A program made the translations under genes and the position numbers. DNA of 64,000 nucleotides from Carettochelys insculpta (taxonomy: Eukaryota > Chordata > Testudines > Carettochelyidae). Positions 44,150 through 55,568 of this stretch are shown here, piece by piece (position 1 is the stretch's first letter; every line of letters starts with the position of its first letter). The notes under the pieces are model-generated. The model was not told the origin of the DNA, made no database searches, and saw only the letters and a list, made by a program, of their open reading frames with translations. Location of the stretch: positions 17,161,001 through 17,225,000 of the forward strand of contig NC_134160.1 of the NCBI RefSeq assembly GCF_033958435.1, read 5' to 3'.

Positions 44150-44235
44150 ATGCAGTGGTGCAGCCATGTTGGTCCCTGGATATTAGCAAAACAAGGAAAG
44201 TGAGGTGGTATCTTTTCCTGGACCAAGTTCCGGTG
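44150..44235 (+). repeat. Fragment of the same repeat as 43485, 5' part
   Basis: 'GTGCAGCCATGTTGGTCCCTGGATATTAGCAAAACAAGGAAAGTGAGGTGGTATCTTTTCCTGGACC' covers the start of the family and overlaps 43485 in the GTGAGGT.ATATC part. Confidence 0.6.
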
Positions 44236-45610
44236 GTAGAATTTTGGTATTGCCGTCTCTGGTTCTCACCTGCAGAGGGCAGAGAAATAGAAACACACAG
44301 GAAATTTTAAACAGCTCTCTGGAAAACTCACTGTGAGGCTTGGGATTGATTTGAGGAGTGGAAAAAGGTTTGGGTCAGTTACTGTTTTATCCAGTGTATT
44401 GTGCCTAACTTAAATTCTTACCCTCCCAGCTTCCACATCTGAGACATTCACAGACCACACAGCCAGAACTTCAGGAAAAAGCATCTACCTGAATGATGAA
44501 GGGTGGTGGCCTATTTTCTCTTCCTCAGTGACTTGTTTGGAACTCTGCTGTGATATGGGGGACATCTAATTCCTTGCAATCCCCAGGATTATTTGCACGT
44601 GTCAGGGTATAGCCCTGCTGCAGAACAGTGAGCGGAGTTGGACAGTGTTCCATTCCTCCTCCAGACAGAATGACATCACTGTGATAAAGTGAGCAAACAA
44701 AATACCTTTCAATGTGTAATCAGAAAGGCACGAATGTGACGGGTGTGATAATTCACATGCCACTTGATTTGCTCACCATGGGTAAATTAAGCAGTTGCTA
44801 TACGTAGGCACAAAGTTACTAATAATTCGCACAGGGAAACCTGCAGCATTTCCATTCTCTTCATTTACACCTCCTATAAATGTGCCAAAAGAAAACTTTT
44901 CTTGGCCAGGCGCCAGCTTGCTGCCATCTGAGTCAGTTTCTCCAAACCACAGACTCCAGTGCTATCTGCAACAGCAAATGTCACAGGTGCTTAGGGGTGG
45001 ATTCATAACTCCTTTTCCTCAAAGTGAATCCATTGATGCCAGTGCAATTACTCCAGATTTGTCAGTATCACTGAGATCAGAGAGTGGTGTATTTATGATT
45101 CTACCCACTTCCTGCACCCCGAGTACTCAAACTGAGCAGGGAAATGTCAGTGGCCCTCAATTTCATTGCTCTGTGTGCTAATAAAACATGTCACCCTGCA
45201 GCCTGCTGGATAAAGGTTTGACCCCTGTGAACTCATCTGTTCATTAATTAAACCACTGGAGTAATCCACTTGTCAAAAAAGTGGGAACAGGTTTATAAGC
45301 AAGCATGGGCTCTTGCATCCATCTTGCGGGCAGATATATCCTGCAGTGTCAGGATAAATAGTGTTTGCTTATTTACTTACTGTTATGCTGTTAAATGGGT
45401 GCATTGCAGGCATAAGGTACTTGAGCTACTGCCCTGGCGACGGGGTACACTGCATAGCCATCACAGTCAGTGGCCTTGCAAGTTTAACCCACATCCTCTC
45501 CTCCCACTAGGCATTCAGCCTTTAAACAGTTGAGTGGTATCCCGTTTCCAATGGGCCATTCAGCCCTTGATTTTGCTGCTGAAATGCACAAAGGAGGCCT
45601 GTCAGCATAG
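44236..45610. other. Intergenic, nothing recognised
   Basis: No gene or repeat is recognised. The open frame 44795-45181 has no family resemblance. Confidence 0.5.
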
Positions 45611-45710
45611 CAGGATTTGTGCTGCTCATAGTCAACTGACGCAAGACCCACCAATCAGGGAGCAGCAGCCTGATGGTTGTGACCTTTGGCCGCTAGTAAT
45701 TTGGCTGAAA
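45611..45710 (-). repeat. Inverted-repeat partner A of an unclassified pair
   Basis: The reverse complement (GGCCAAAGGTCACAACCATC, then CCCTGATTGGTGGGTCTTGC and GTCAGTTGAC) matches 46532-46623 over about 90 bases. The pair encloses about 820 bases. Confidence 0.7.
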
Positions 45711-46531
45711 TTACAGCTGGTGATCTAGAATCAAAAGAGCTATTCTGAGCACTGGCCAGAGAGAGCACTTAACCATGCTGGCATTTCCAAGATCAGCCTT
45801 ATAAGACATAGACCCCAGGGGAAGCACCTGGTCCCCATTTTGCTACATAGCAAGTTCAGCTCTCCCCCAAAGATGTTGCTGTCTTGACTCGAATTAACTT
45901 CTTTGGCTTTTGCAGTGCGGAAGGAATATTTGCATGCTACATGCAATGACTCGCTTTTGTGGCCCTTCCTCCATCAGACATGTCCCAGCATTTCATGACT
46001 CAGAGTAAGTTGCCATTTCTCAGTGCTGCACTTTAGTAAGGCCTATTATGGCAGCTGTTGACACCTCCTTGAGCCAGTTTTAGTGATGTCCTGCAAGGGG
46101 TAACAAAGGTCTGTCCCTTGGCACCGCTCCAGAAGTGTTGCTGAAGCATGGGCAGTGCAGAGAAGCAGCTGTACAATGCAAACTAGGTGCCCCAGCTGAC
46201 AGGTAGCTGCCTGGCCTAGTTAGAATCCAATCAACCAAGTGCAGTGGGCTGGAGCTGTGACAAGACAGCCCTGGGAAGGTCATGAGAAGTGGTTCTGCAT
46301 CCAGCCCGTAATGGCACCCAGTGATTCCTGGATCTTGCCCCAGGCATTGTGGTCGGGTTAGAGTGTATCTTTCCAAACAACATCCCCCTTTGATGAAAGA
46401 CTACAAGTGATGGAGACTTTGCCTTATCCCTGCATCAGCTGTTCCAGCAGTTAACTGCCCTCAGTTAAAAAAATGACACCTTATTGTGCTTATTGTAATG
46501 TGCCTTGATGGTCTTACTTGGGGACTGAATC
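45711..46531. other. Sequence enclosed by the inverted pair, nothing recognised
   Basis: No coding motif is seen between the two inverted repeats. Confidence 0.5.
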
Positions 46532-46623
46532 CCAGCCAGATTACTTGGAGCCAAAGGTCAAGACCATCTGGCTGCTTTTCCCTGATTGGTGGGTCTTGTG
46601 TCAGTTGACCTTGGGCAGCAAAT
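46532..46623 (+). repeat. Inverted-repeat partner B of an unclassified pair
   Basis: It contains AGCCAAAGGTCAAGACCATC, CCCTGATTGGTGGGTCTTGT and GTCAGTTGACC. It is either a second independent insertion of the family or the other arm of a larger element starting at 45611. Confidence 0.7.
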
Positions 46624-47758
46624 GAGGGATGGCAGAGAGGCTGATTAAGTCTGAACTGAAGTGTCCAACTCTTGGAGAAGGCGTGAGACTGGACAGCAGT
46701 CTCAGGGTTCCTGGGAGAGGCCTTGCGGTTGAACTTTATCCACCTTGGCCTGTTCCCAGGAATTTCCCATTACAGATAATGTAGGAATATTTTGGTTTTC
46801 AGGTGCAGCTCACACATTTCAGCCCTTCCCAGTGGCTCACTTTTCCACATGCCTGGCCAGAGCAGGGTGTACAACATGCTCATTGGTATCGCCACAAGGT
46901 GCATTGCTGGGGAAACAACATATGACAGCATTTTGGGGCACAGAAACTGCTCCCAATGGGGTGCCAGGCTCCCCTGGGGACTGATCCCCCTACTCATATT
47001 TAGGGAGTCAAAGACCTGTCATGATGTGGCAGTTCCATTGGCATTGGCACTGGCATCCTGCTGATGGAGCTGGAAGGGATATGAAGGCTGTTGCCATGGC
47101 CCATTGGAATGCCTTGGACACAGCAAACCTGGAACCCATGCACAGGGTACAAACACGATAGGACCCTGAACAGTGAATGCTGGAGCTTCATGCGTAGTGG
47201 GCGCCCTGTGGCCGGAGGATCGCATGTGGACCACAGGGAACTATGTGTGGCCCTCGCGACATTGTGTTTACCATTGCAAATGCGCAGGGCTTCCAAATTC
47301 TACTGGCTTCCATCCATGTAGGTTTTTTCGTAGCGGTATGACTGAAGAGGCAGCATGTAAAGCCCGGGCAGGTGATGTGCAGTGCCTGCTGATTTCACAC
47401 GTTGAGTGTAGGAGCCCTGTGCTCCCGCTCCAGTCAATGAAAGCACTGCTACAGTTCAGTCAGCAGACCTGGCAATTACTGAGTACACCAGCATCATTAG
47501 CAAAACTGCCCTACCTCAGGAGACCATTTGCTCACAATAATTTTGTGGCCGACTGAGAGGAAGGAGGGCCCCTTGCTAGCCTAGGTTGTGAATCGTAAGA
47601 TATATGATACAGCATAATGGATCAGAAGTCATGGAGATCTGGTTGAAGCATAGGCTGGGGAGTGCAGCTGTCTGGATTCTAGCCCTGTCCAGAACAACAA
47701 TTGTCCCAGAGCACCACGCTCAGGTCCTGTCCTGCCATAACAGCTGTGTAAATATGTA
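46624..47758. other. Intergenic, nothing recognised
   Basis: No gene or repeat family is recognised; open frames overlap on both strands without a domain. Confidence 0.5.
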
Positions 47759-48370
47759 TCATGGTCCCTTGAAATGCACGATTTTGAGTTGTGCTTAACT
47801 CACATTAACACGAGTCATGTGCAGCTCAAAATTTCACTCTCCCCAGCCCTGGCTCAACCACCCTGCATGGTCCTGGTTCAGCTCTGCTCCCCCTCCTGCC
47901 CCCCCCAACCCCTCAGCTCCACTCACCACCCATGCACGGCTCCGGCTCATTCCCACCCCGTGTTCAGCTCTGGCTCCAGCTCCAGCTCACCACCCATGCG
48001 CGTGGGTCCGGCTCAACCTCTCTTTCTCAGTTCAAAGCCCCTGCAGCCTGGCTCATCACCCAAGCACGGCTCCGGCTAACCCCCCTGCCATGTGTGGCTC
48101 TAGCTGAACTACACTTCCTGCCCCATTGCAGCCCTAACCCACCGCATGCTCAACTCCCCCTCCCATGGCCCCAACCCACTGCCCCCCCCAGCCGCAGGAC
48201 TTACCTGTCAGAAGGAGCTCCAGGTTCTCCTGCTGCTTCCTGGCTGCAGAACGTGTGTTCTGCCAGGGAAAAAACCACCCTCCCACCTCCCCGCTCCCTG
48301 ATTTACATGAAATTCACATTACATGAAGATGTGTGGGACCACAACCCTCGTGTAAATCGAGGGACTACTG
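47759..48370. mobile_element. Mariner/Tigger-like non-autonomous element
   Basis: The left end TCATGGTCCCTTGAAATGCACGA and the minus-strand right end CAGTAGTCCCTCGATTTACACGA are imperfect inverted repeats, and TA flanks both sides (47757-47758, 48371-48372). A TA duplication is typical of the Tc1/mariner superfamily. The interior has repeated GGCTCCGGCTCA-like, C-rich units and no transposase. The open frame 47932-48597 across it is an artefact. Confidence 0.6.
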
Positions 48371-48464
48371 TACATGAGAGCGGGTCGGGCCCCACTGAAT
48401 ATGACCCACCAGGACCCAAATTTCTCCAGAGGAGTCCGGTCCTGCATTTGCAACTCCCTGGCAC

Positions 48465-48685
48465 TTTGATCTGGAGTGAGTCCTGCTCACACCAGCTTCT
48501 GTGGGGCCAGGGCTTGGGCCATCAATATCACGGCACCTGTCGTCTGCCATCCACAAGGAGGGAGAGGACACCTACCTCTTGTGCAGCCATGGCATAGCAC
48601 GAGCCCATCAGTGCTGGGGGATACCAGACTGGCAGGCTCTAAGTGTTGGCACAGACAAGCCTGGCTGTGGGGAAGGGTCTGAAAG
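48465..48685 (+). repeat. Unclassified repeat, partner of 21147-21355
   Basis: It shares several 15-20-base blocks with the reverse complement of 21147-21355 (see that entry). No coding function is recognised. Confidence 0.6.
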
Positions 48686-48814
48686 AACTGTTAGCCAGCT
48701 AACAATGCAGAGCACTTTTGCCCCTATCAACCACCAGGAAAGCTGCTGGGTGTCTGCACTGGCAGGTATTCCTGATTCACCACTGGGGGTGTGAAAAGCA
48801 ACTTTAGTTTGGAA

Positions 48815-49195
48815 TAACGGCCGCTATTGTGAGTGCCTACACAATGCACAATAATTTTGAAGTAATTTCAAAATAGCGGCCACCTTATTTAGAATTTGAT
48901 AAACCTCTTTCCATAAGGACAAGCACCGATTTCAAAGAAGCTATTTTGAAATTGGTCTGTGTAAAGAGGAAGTAGGGGCTATTTCAAAATACATTATTCT
49001 GGAATAAGTTATTTCAAAATAACACTGCTGTGTAGACATGGTATTTCAGATTCGAGCCCCTGGAAGAGGAGCTATTGTGTGTGGACACACTATTTCCAAA
49101 TAAGTTTTGCTTATTTTGGGGCTTCCCTGCAGTGTAGATGCACTATTCCAGAGTAACTTATTTTGGAATAACAGCTCCGTAGTGTAGCCATACCG
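48815..49195. mobile_element. AT-rich MITE with TTATTTCAAAATAA palindromes
   Basis: The interior repeats variants of TTATTTCAAAATA, TTTGGAATAA and GCTATTTTGAAAT on both strands. The right end on the minus strand reads GGTATGGCTACACTACGGAGCTGTTATTCC. The GGCTACAC motif recalls the Harbinger-type termini in this window. The left limit is not sharp, so no target duplication can be given. Confidence 0.55.
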
Positions 49196-50751
49196 TGAAA
49201 GGCAGACTGAGTTGCTCAGAGCAGAGGATGGGACGCCAGAGACAGTTCCCAGGTTCTTATCCCGACTCTGCCTCAGTCACTGTGTGGGCCCAGGCAAGTC
49301 ATCTCATCCTGCCCCCACTTTCTCCCCACCTGTAAAACAGGGCTGCTACTTACTTACCTTTCTCACTGGGATAAGTGAGGCACCATGCAAAGATGGAAAG
49401 CTCTGTATTGGTGCTAGCCAATAGCCTTGCCCATCTCTTGAGGATAGAGCACAGCCACGGGGCTGCTACAGACAGACAGAGGCATGCCAGCAGCAAGGGG
49501 TGTCTCAGGGGAGCCAATTGCCTATGGGTTGCACACAAAGTCAGGTGATCCCTATCCATAAAGTCTGTGCAGTCTGAAACACGAGACACATAAAGTACAG
49601 TTATCTGCACTCCTCACTGGCTCTTGCAGCCAGACTGTGGCACAACAGTGCTGCCACCCCTGCCCCCAGCTGGCTGTGTCTGGGTGACTACACTCTCCTG
49701 CACGCCCACAAAGAGCCTGGCAGGAGACTGTGGCGCTCATGTCTGAAAAGGGCCTTCGGCACATGGGAAGTGAGGGGACAGCAGCCCATGCAGATGCCAG
49801 GCAGCAGCTAGATGGCAAGCCTGAGTCATACGCCATGGTCTGCAGTGCTTTGGCCAGGAAAGCTCCCACTCTGCACCTGCAGGAGATGTGACTTCCTGCC
49901 AGAAGACAACGCCTCTCCATCCAGCAAACACGCGGGATGTCTCGGTGGCAGGAACCGGCCATGTTCAGATAGCTTGTCCTAACTCCAGTGGGATCACAGG
50001 GGTGGAAATGGTGACTTCTTTAGCCCAGGGAATTTTTAAGCTGTCCAGATTTTTGAGGCATTTAGGATTGAGAACATTGCTAGACTGTTCCCTGGAGGCT
50101 GAAGTCCTGATTAGCCACCACCTGGGGCACTCACAGGATAGAAGCTCATTACATCACTCAAGCAGGCACAGGAGAGGTGGCTGTACTGCAAACTTTCTCA
50201 CCCCATGTCCCAGCTATGCCCTGACAAAGGACAGACAGTGGGTGAGGTTGTCTATACTGAATGCCAGACTGGATGCTCGTTGTGGTCTCTCCTGGCATTA
50301 ACATCTATGAATAACCTGTAGTTCTGTTCCCATCCATCGTGCATCTTCTGCACGCCGGCAAGAGGTATTTATTGCCAGTTTTGATGGTTTTGCGATCCAG
50401 ACATGTCTCTGCTAGGACTTGGATTGGGATCCACAAACATACTTTATATAAATCAGCCACCTGATAACAATTCGCAGCTACTACGAAACCCCAACTTGCT
50501 ATTTAGTATTTGCTTAGCAAAGCATGTCCCTGGGGCAGGTAGGCTAGCTGTTCAGCCACATGTGGTAGGAAGCAGGCCCACCAAGCGTCTATCAGACGAA
50601 GCTGCTGGGAGAGAATGGCATCTCTCAGAGACCAGCTTCTATGAACAGCATAATGCTGTTCCTGGTCCTTCTTGGAACAGGGCCACTGTCAAAGCTCAGT
50701 GGGAAAGCTCTGCAGATTAATTCCACCCTTCTCTGTGCCCATACCATTCCC
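49196..50751. other. Intergenic, nothing recognised
   Basis: No gene or repeat family is recognised. The minus-strand frame 49552-49962 has no family resemblance. Confidence 0.5.
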
Positions 50752-50940
50752 TATAAAAAAGCAATAGAGAATAAGTCAGAGAATGTCTTATTGCTTCTAT
50801 ATTAGTCTCTTGAATACTGTATACAGCTGTGGTAACCTCATCTCAGAAAAGGTGTCTTGGCATTGGAAAAGGTTCAACAAAGGGCAACAGAAAAGATAAT
50901 GGTTTGGAAGGGGTGTCTGTAGTGGGGCGCTATTTGAATG
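50752..50940 (+). mobile_element. CR1 LINE, 5' piece of a copy split by Tx1
   Basis: The sequence matches the CR1 segment that encodes LEYC.QLW, LALEKVQQRAT and KGLxxVPYEER, with many changes. It stops at ATTTGAATG (50932-50940). The same nine bases recur at 60905-60913, where the CR1 continues with ACTGGGGCCTTCCAGTTTAGAAAAGGAG. The pieces are one ancestral CR1. Confidence 0.75.
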
Positions 50941-51079
50941 GTGGTGGTGGGCCTAGGCCCATCCACCAAGGCCCCTCCCCCAGCCTAGTGGGAGGGGCTA
51001 CTGGACCCAGACTCAACTAATAAGTGGGGCAAAGTGGAAAAAAAACTAGGGACGTTGGTGAGGGTCGCAGGTTTAAAAT
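50941..51079 (-). other. Probable 3' UTR of the Tx1 LINE
   Basis: Read on the minus strand this is non-coding sequence after the ORF2 end (FEEQWAL.GVLC), including a T-run and CCACTTTGCCCC. It ends at the left target duplication. Confidence 0.5.
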
Positions 51080-52620
51080 GAGGGAACTGAAAGTGGCGCC
51101 CAGCAGAGAACCCCAGACAGCGCCCACTGCTCCTCAAAGCTGGCTAAGGAGGCGTGGATGCCACCCAGGAGAACTCTGCCCAGATGAGTGAGATAAAGGA
51201 GGAACAAAAGTAGACCCCCGCCCCCAGTCGCAGAGCACCTCCTCATCCACCAACCTCCTCCAGGTGTTATATATTACGGCTTTGGCGAGGGCCAGGAGAA
51301 GGTTAACAAGGAGGTCATGGGACTTTGTGGGGCCACAGATAAGGTGTGTGAACAGGAACAGGTGTGGGGAGAAGGGCAGCCAGAACCTCAATAAGAGGTT
51401 GTGAATGAGGTGCAACCTGGCGAACGCTAGGTAGGCATGTGCCAGGTTTTCCTTCATGCCTCAAAAAAGACCGGGGGTGACCCACACCAAGTACACGCCC
51501 CTGTTCACGGCTCCATGAAGCAGCCTCCAACCGATGTCTCCGGAGCAGGGTGGAATACAGACTGGTCCACCAGGGCGCCTCACCCTCTTTCAGTGTATCA
51601 GGATGGGATGGGAGGGTGAGGAAATAGAGAGTATGGAGCACAAGTGTTGACAGACGATTCTAAAGCAAACTGTCTGCCATTGGCACAGCTGACTGGGAGT
51701 ATGAGGGGTGGCAGGCAGCAGGGGGAGCCTGCGGAATCAGGGCCCCAAAACCAGTGCTGGAGGCGTTGCAGTGAGGTGGGCGGGGTGTACCTCTTGCAGG
51801 GCTTGCTCCAGGAAGGCGAGCAAAGGGCACAGCAGTGCCGTCCAAATGTTCTGGAGTACGTGTAAGGGGGCTGTGAAAGGTGGAGAGCCCCATGCAGTGT
51901 GTGAGTGTCTGGAGATCCACACAGCACCCCCCCGGCATAGTCCAGGAGGTCTCCGACATGAGCGGTTGCTGCCAGGACCAACCCTCGGTGCACCCAGGGA
52001 GACTGTGCTGCTTGCTCATGAAAGGACGGATTGTGTAGCAGGGGCTCCGCAAGGATGTCTACTACCCATTCAGTGGCCACATGGGATCTAGTTACTGCAA
52101 AATTTTCCTGGTCCAGAGGAGGTCCTGGTAGAACTCCTGCAGCTCTGAGAGGAGAGGTCTCGCAGAAGGCCTCTCGGGTTGAGAAAAGAGAACTGCCAGT
52201 TGTACTGGAGCCCTCAGAGGCAGTGGAAGAAGGTATGCATCGAGGTGGTCCATGCTGGACGACCTGCACCATAAAGGAGTCTGCAGGGCCTGGAGGAGGA
52301 AGGAGTGGACCTGTCGGCAGATGCAACCCAGGCTCTGACCACCCCCTTCCTCCAGTGGGAGGCTCAGAACCCCGCAGAGACTCCGTAGTGTCCTGGCTGG
52401 AAGAACTCCAGAACCATTCTCTGACCCCTGGCCAGGAGCTCCAGGGCAGGCCTCAGGGTATTGAGCTGGTGCCAGAGCACGGACAGGACTCGCTGGTTTA
52501 GCACCAGTTCCCTCCCACGAAGGGAGAGGCAATGGAGCAGTCCTGTCCATCTGCGCAGCCGCTCACCCATCCTGGCCTCTAAACCCTGCCAGTTCTCCGG
52601 TGGGAAGGGACATGTGGCAG
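51080..52620 (-). pseudogene. Tx1 LINE ORF2, C-terminal half
   Basis: Recognisable blocks in order on the minus strand are PPENWQ, ERLRRWTGLLHCLSLRGREL, LEEGGGQSLGC, FYQDLLWT, LLAEPLLHNP-like, LVLAATAHVGDLLDYAGG, LYFLTL, ENLAHAYLAFARL, PTKSHDLLVNLLLALAKAVIY and FEEQWALSG. They are spread over all three frames (52364-52570, 52092-52550, 51598-52326, 51315-51641, 51134-51457), which shows at least four frameshifts. This region follows the reverse transcriptase in Tx1/L1 ORF2 and is probably a thumb/linker and C-terminal domain. It joins the part beyond the CR1 at about 56554. Confidence 0.8.
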
Positions 52621-52710
52621 AGAATCATAGAATCATAGAACAATAGAGCTGGAGGAGACCTAAAAAAGCCATCGAGTCCAGCCCCCCTGGTCTAAGCAGG
52701 ACCGAACCCA

Positions 52711-54578
52711 TCAGATCAGCCCCGCCAGGGCTTTGTCGAGGCAAGAATTAAACACCTTCAGGAACGGAGACTCCACTACTTCCCTGGGTAGACCATTCAA
52801 ATGCTTCACCACCCTCCTACTGAAAAAGTTTTTCCTAATGTTCAACCTGGACCACCGCAACTTGAGACCATTGTTCCGTGTTCTGCCATCCGTGACCACT
52901 GTGAACAGCCTCTTTGCAACCTCCCTTCAGTATGTTGAAGGCTGTTATCAAGTCCCGCCTCAGTCTTCTCTTCTACAGACTAAACAGTCCCAATTCCCTC
53001 CACCTTTCTTCATAGGTCATATGCTCCAGCCCCCTAATTATTTTGGTCACCCTCCGCTGGACCCTCTCCAGTGTATCTACATCCTTCCTATAATTGGGAG
53101 CCCAGAACTGGACACAGAACTCCAGATGCGTCCTCACCAAAGCCGTATAAAGAGGAACAATCACTTCTTTGGATCTACTGGCAACGCTCCTCTTGATGCA
53201 ACCTAATATGCCATTAGCCTTCTTGGCTACAAGGGCACACTGTTGACTCATGTCCAGCTTCTCTTCCACTACAACTCCCAGGTCCTTTTCTGCAGAACTA
53301 CTTCTGAGCCAGTCGGACCCCCAGCCTGTAACAATGCTTGGGATTCTTTCAGCCCAAGTGCAGGACTCTGCACTTGTCCTTATTGAACCTCATCAGATTT
53401 CTTGCAGCCCAGTCTTCCAATTTGTCTAAGTCAGTCTGGACCCCGTCCCTACCCTCCAGCATATCTACCTCTCCCCCTAGCTTAGTGTCATCCGCAAACT
53501 TGTTGAGGGTGCAATCCAACCCCTCATCCAGGTCATTGATAAATATGTTGAACAGAACAGGACCCAGAACCGAACCTTGGGGCATTCCACTAGAAACTGA
53601 CCGCCCTCCCGACACTGAGCCATTGATCACTACCCTCTGGGCCCAACCTTCTAGCCAGCTTTCTATCCATCTTACCATCCCTTTATCCAATCCACATTCC
53701 TTTAACTTGCTGACAAGAATATTGTGGGAGACCGTATCAAAAGCTTTGCTAAAGTCCAGATAAATCACTTCCATTGATTTTTCCCTCTCCACAGAGCCAG
53801 TTATCTCATCATAGAAACTAATCAGATTGGTCAGGCATGACTTACCCCTAATGAATCCATGCTGACTCTTCCTGATCACTTTCCCCTCCTCCAAGTGCCT
53901 CAAAATGACTTCCTTGAGGAGCCCCTCCATGATTTTACCAGGGACTGATGTAAGACTGACCGCTCTATAGTTCCCTGGATCATCCTTCTCCCCTTTTTTA
54001 AAGATGGGCACTACATTTGCCTTTTTCCAATCATCTGGGATCTCTCCCAATCTCCACGACTTTTCAAAGATAACGGCCAAGGGTTCATCAACGACATACG
54101 CCAATTCCCTCAGAACCCTTGGATGAATTAGGTCCAGGCCTATCGATTTATGCACTTTTAGCTTTTTTAAATAGCTCCTAACCTGTTCTTTTCCCACCAA
54201 AGGCTGTCCACCGTCATCCCACAATGCATCACTTATCGCATTAGCGCAAGAGCTGTATTTGTCTGTGAAGACAGAGGCAAAGGAAGCATTAAGTACTTCA
54301 GCTTTCCCTACATCATCTGTCACTGGGTCACCTCCCTCATCCAATAGGGGCCCCACACCCTCTCTGATCAACTTCTTCTTGCTAACATGCCTGTAGAAAT
54401 TTTTCTTGTTATCCTTCACATTCCTCGTGAGTCGCACTTCTAGTTGAGCTTTCGCCTTCCTGATAACTGCCCTATATTCTCGAGCTATACCTTTATATCC
54501 CTTACTAGACATCTGTCCAACCTTCCACTTTTCGTAAGCTCCCTTTTTGTGCCTAAGTTTGATATGGTCTCCAATCAT
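52711..54578 (-). pseudogene. CR1 ORF2, reverse transcriptase domain
   Basis: This is the polymerase part of ORF2. The intact section (54578-53349, 409 codons) holds the RT blocks in order: [56 protein letters not shown] (first catalytic D), [19 protein letters not shown] and [11 protein letters not shown] (catalytic DD). A stop at 53349 after CRVLHLG is followed by a frame change. The continuation appears at 53269-52973 ([28 protein letters not shown]) and 52899-52711 ([14 protein letters not shown]). One stop and at least two frame changes inactivate it. It normally follows the endonuclease directly; here a stop near 54634 separates them. Confidence 0.9.
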
Positions 54579-54633
54579 ATTTACTTCTCTTGCTGCACAT
54601 CGGGACGGTTTCTTTCTGCACCTTCAATAGGGC

Positions 54634-55506
54634 TTACTTAAAATACTGCCAGTTTTCCTGGACTCCTTTTCCCTTTATGGTAGCATCCCAGGGGATTCTG
54701 CCCATCAGGTTCCTGAAGGAGTCAAAGTCTGCTTTTCTGAAGTCCCAGGTGTGTAATTTGCAGCTCTTTTTCCTTTCTTTGGTCAGTATCCTGAATTCTA
54801 CCATCTCATGATCACTGCTTCCCAGGTTGTCCCCCACCTCTACCTTCCCTATTAGTTCCTCCCTGTTTGTAAGCAGCAGGTCGAGCCGCACATAACCTCT
54901 GATCGGATCCTTCAGCACTTGTACCAAGAAGTGATCCCCAACATTCTCCAGAAATTTCCCGGACTGCTTGTGTACCGCCGTATTGGTCTCCCAACAGATG
55001 TCAGGGTAATTGAAGTCCTCCAAGATAACAAGAGCCCGCGATCTGGAAACCTCTCTCAGTTGTCCAAAAAAAGCCTCATCTACCTCATCATCCTGATTTG
55101 GCAGCCTGTAGCAGACACCAACCACCACATCTCCAATGCTGCCTACACCACTAAGCTTGACCCATAGATTCTCAACAGGCTTTTCTCCCTCTATGTACTG
55201 GAGTTCCAAGCAATCATAGCGCTCTCTTACATACAGTGCAACTCCTCCTCCTTTTCTCCCTTGCCTGTTCTTCCTGAACAGTTTATACCCTTTCATGGCA
55301 GCGCTCCAGTCATACGAGTCATCCCACCAAGTCTCTGTTATCCCAATCAAGTCATAGTTCTTGGACCGGGCCAGGGCTTCTAATTCCTCCTGCTTGTTAC
55401 CCAGGCTTCTGGCATTGGTGTACAAACACCTTAGATAACCAGTCGATCTCCCTGCCCTCACTACTCGAACCAGGAGTCCACTTTTGTTGTACATTCCTCT
55501 TTGCAT
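54634..55506 (-). pseudogene. CR1 ORF2, APE-type endonuclease domain
   Basis: The endonuclease nicks the target DNA to prime reverse transcription. Motifs in order are TNARSLGNKQEELEAL, LIGITETWW (catalytic E), GGGVALYV, VVVGVCYRLPNQ, ILEDFNYPDICW (catalytic D/N) and NLGSSDHEMVEF (catalytic DH). The start MQRGMYNKSG at 55506 is chosen because it follows the ORF1 stop, as in other CR1s; the frame is open further upstream to 55734, overlapping ORF1. The position before DFNYPDI is E where G is usual, a possible debilitating change. The frame stops at 54634, and the polymerase part resumes in another frame. Confidence 0.85.
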
Positions 55507-55568
55507 TTCTTTCCAGCCTCCAAGTTCCTTTCTACCCGCAGGGTTTCGGTCACCTTCCCCCAGCGAAC

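Noticed and set aside
47932..48597. 221-codon + strand frame
   Set aside because: It crosses the end of a mariner-like element into an unrelated repeat and has only composition-driven residues.
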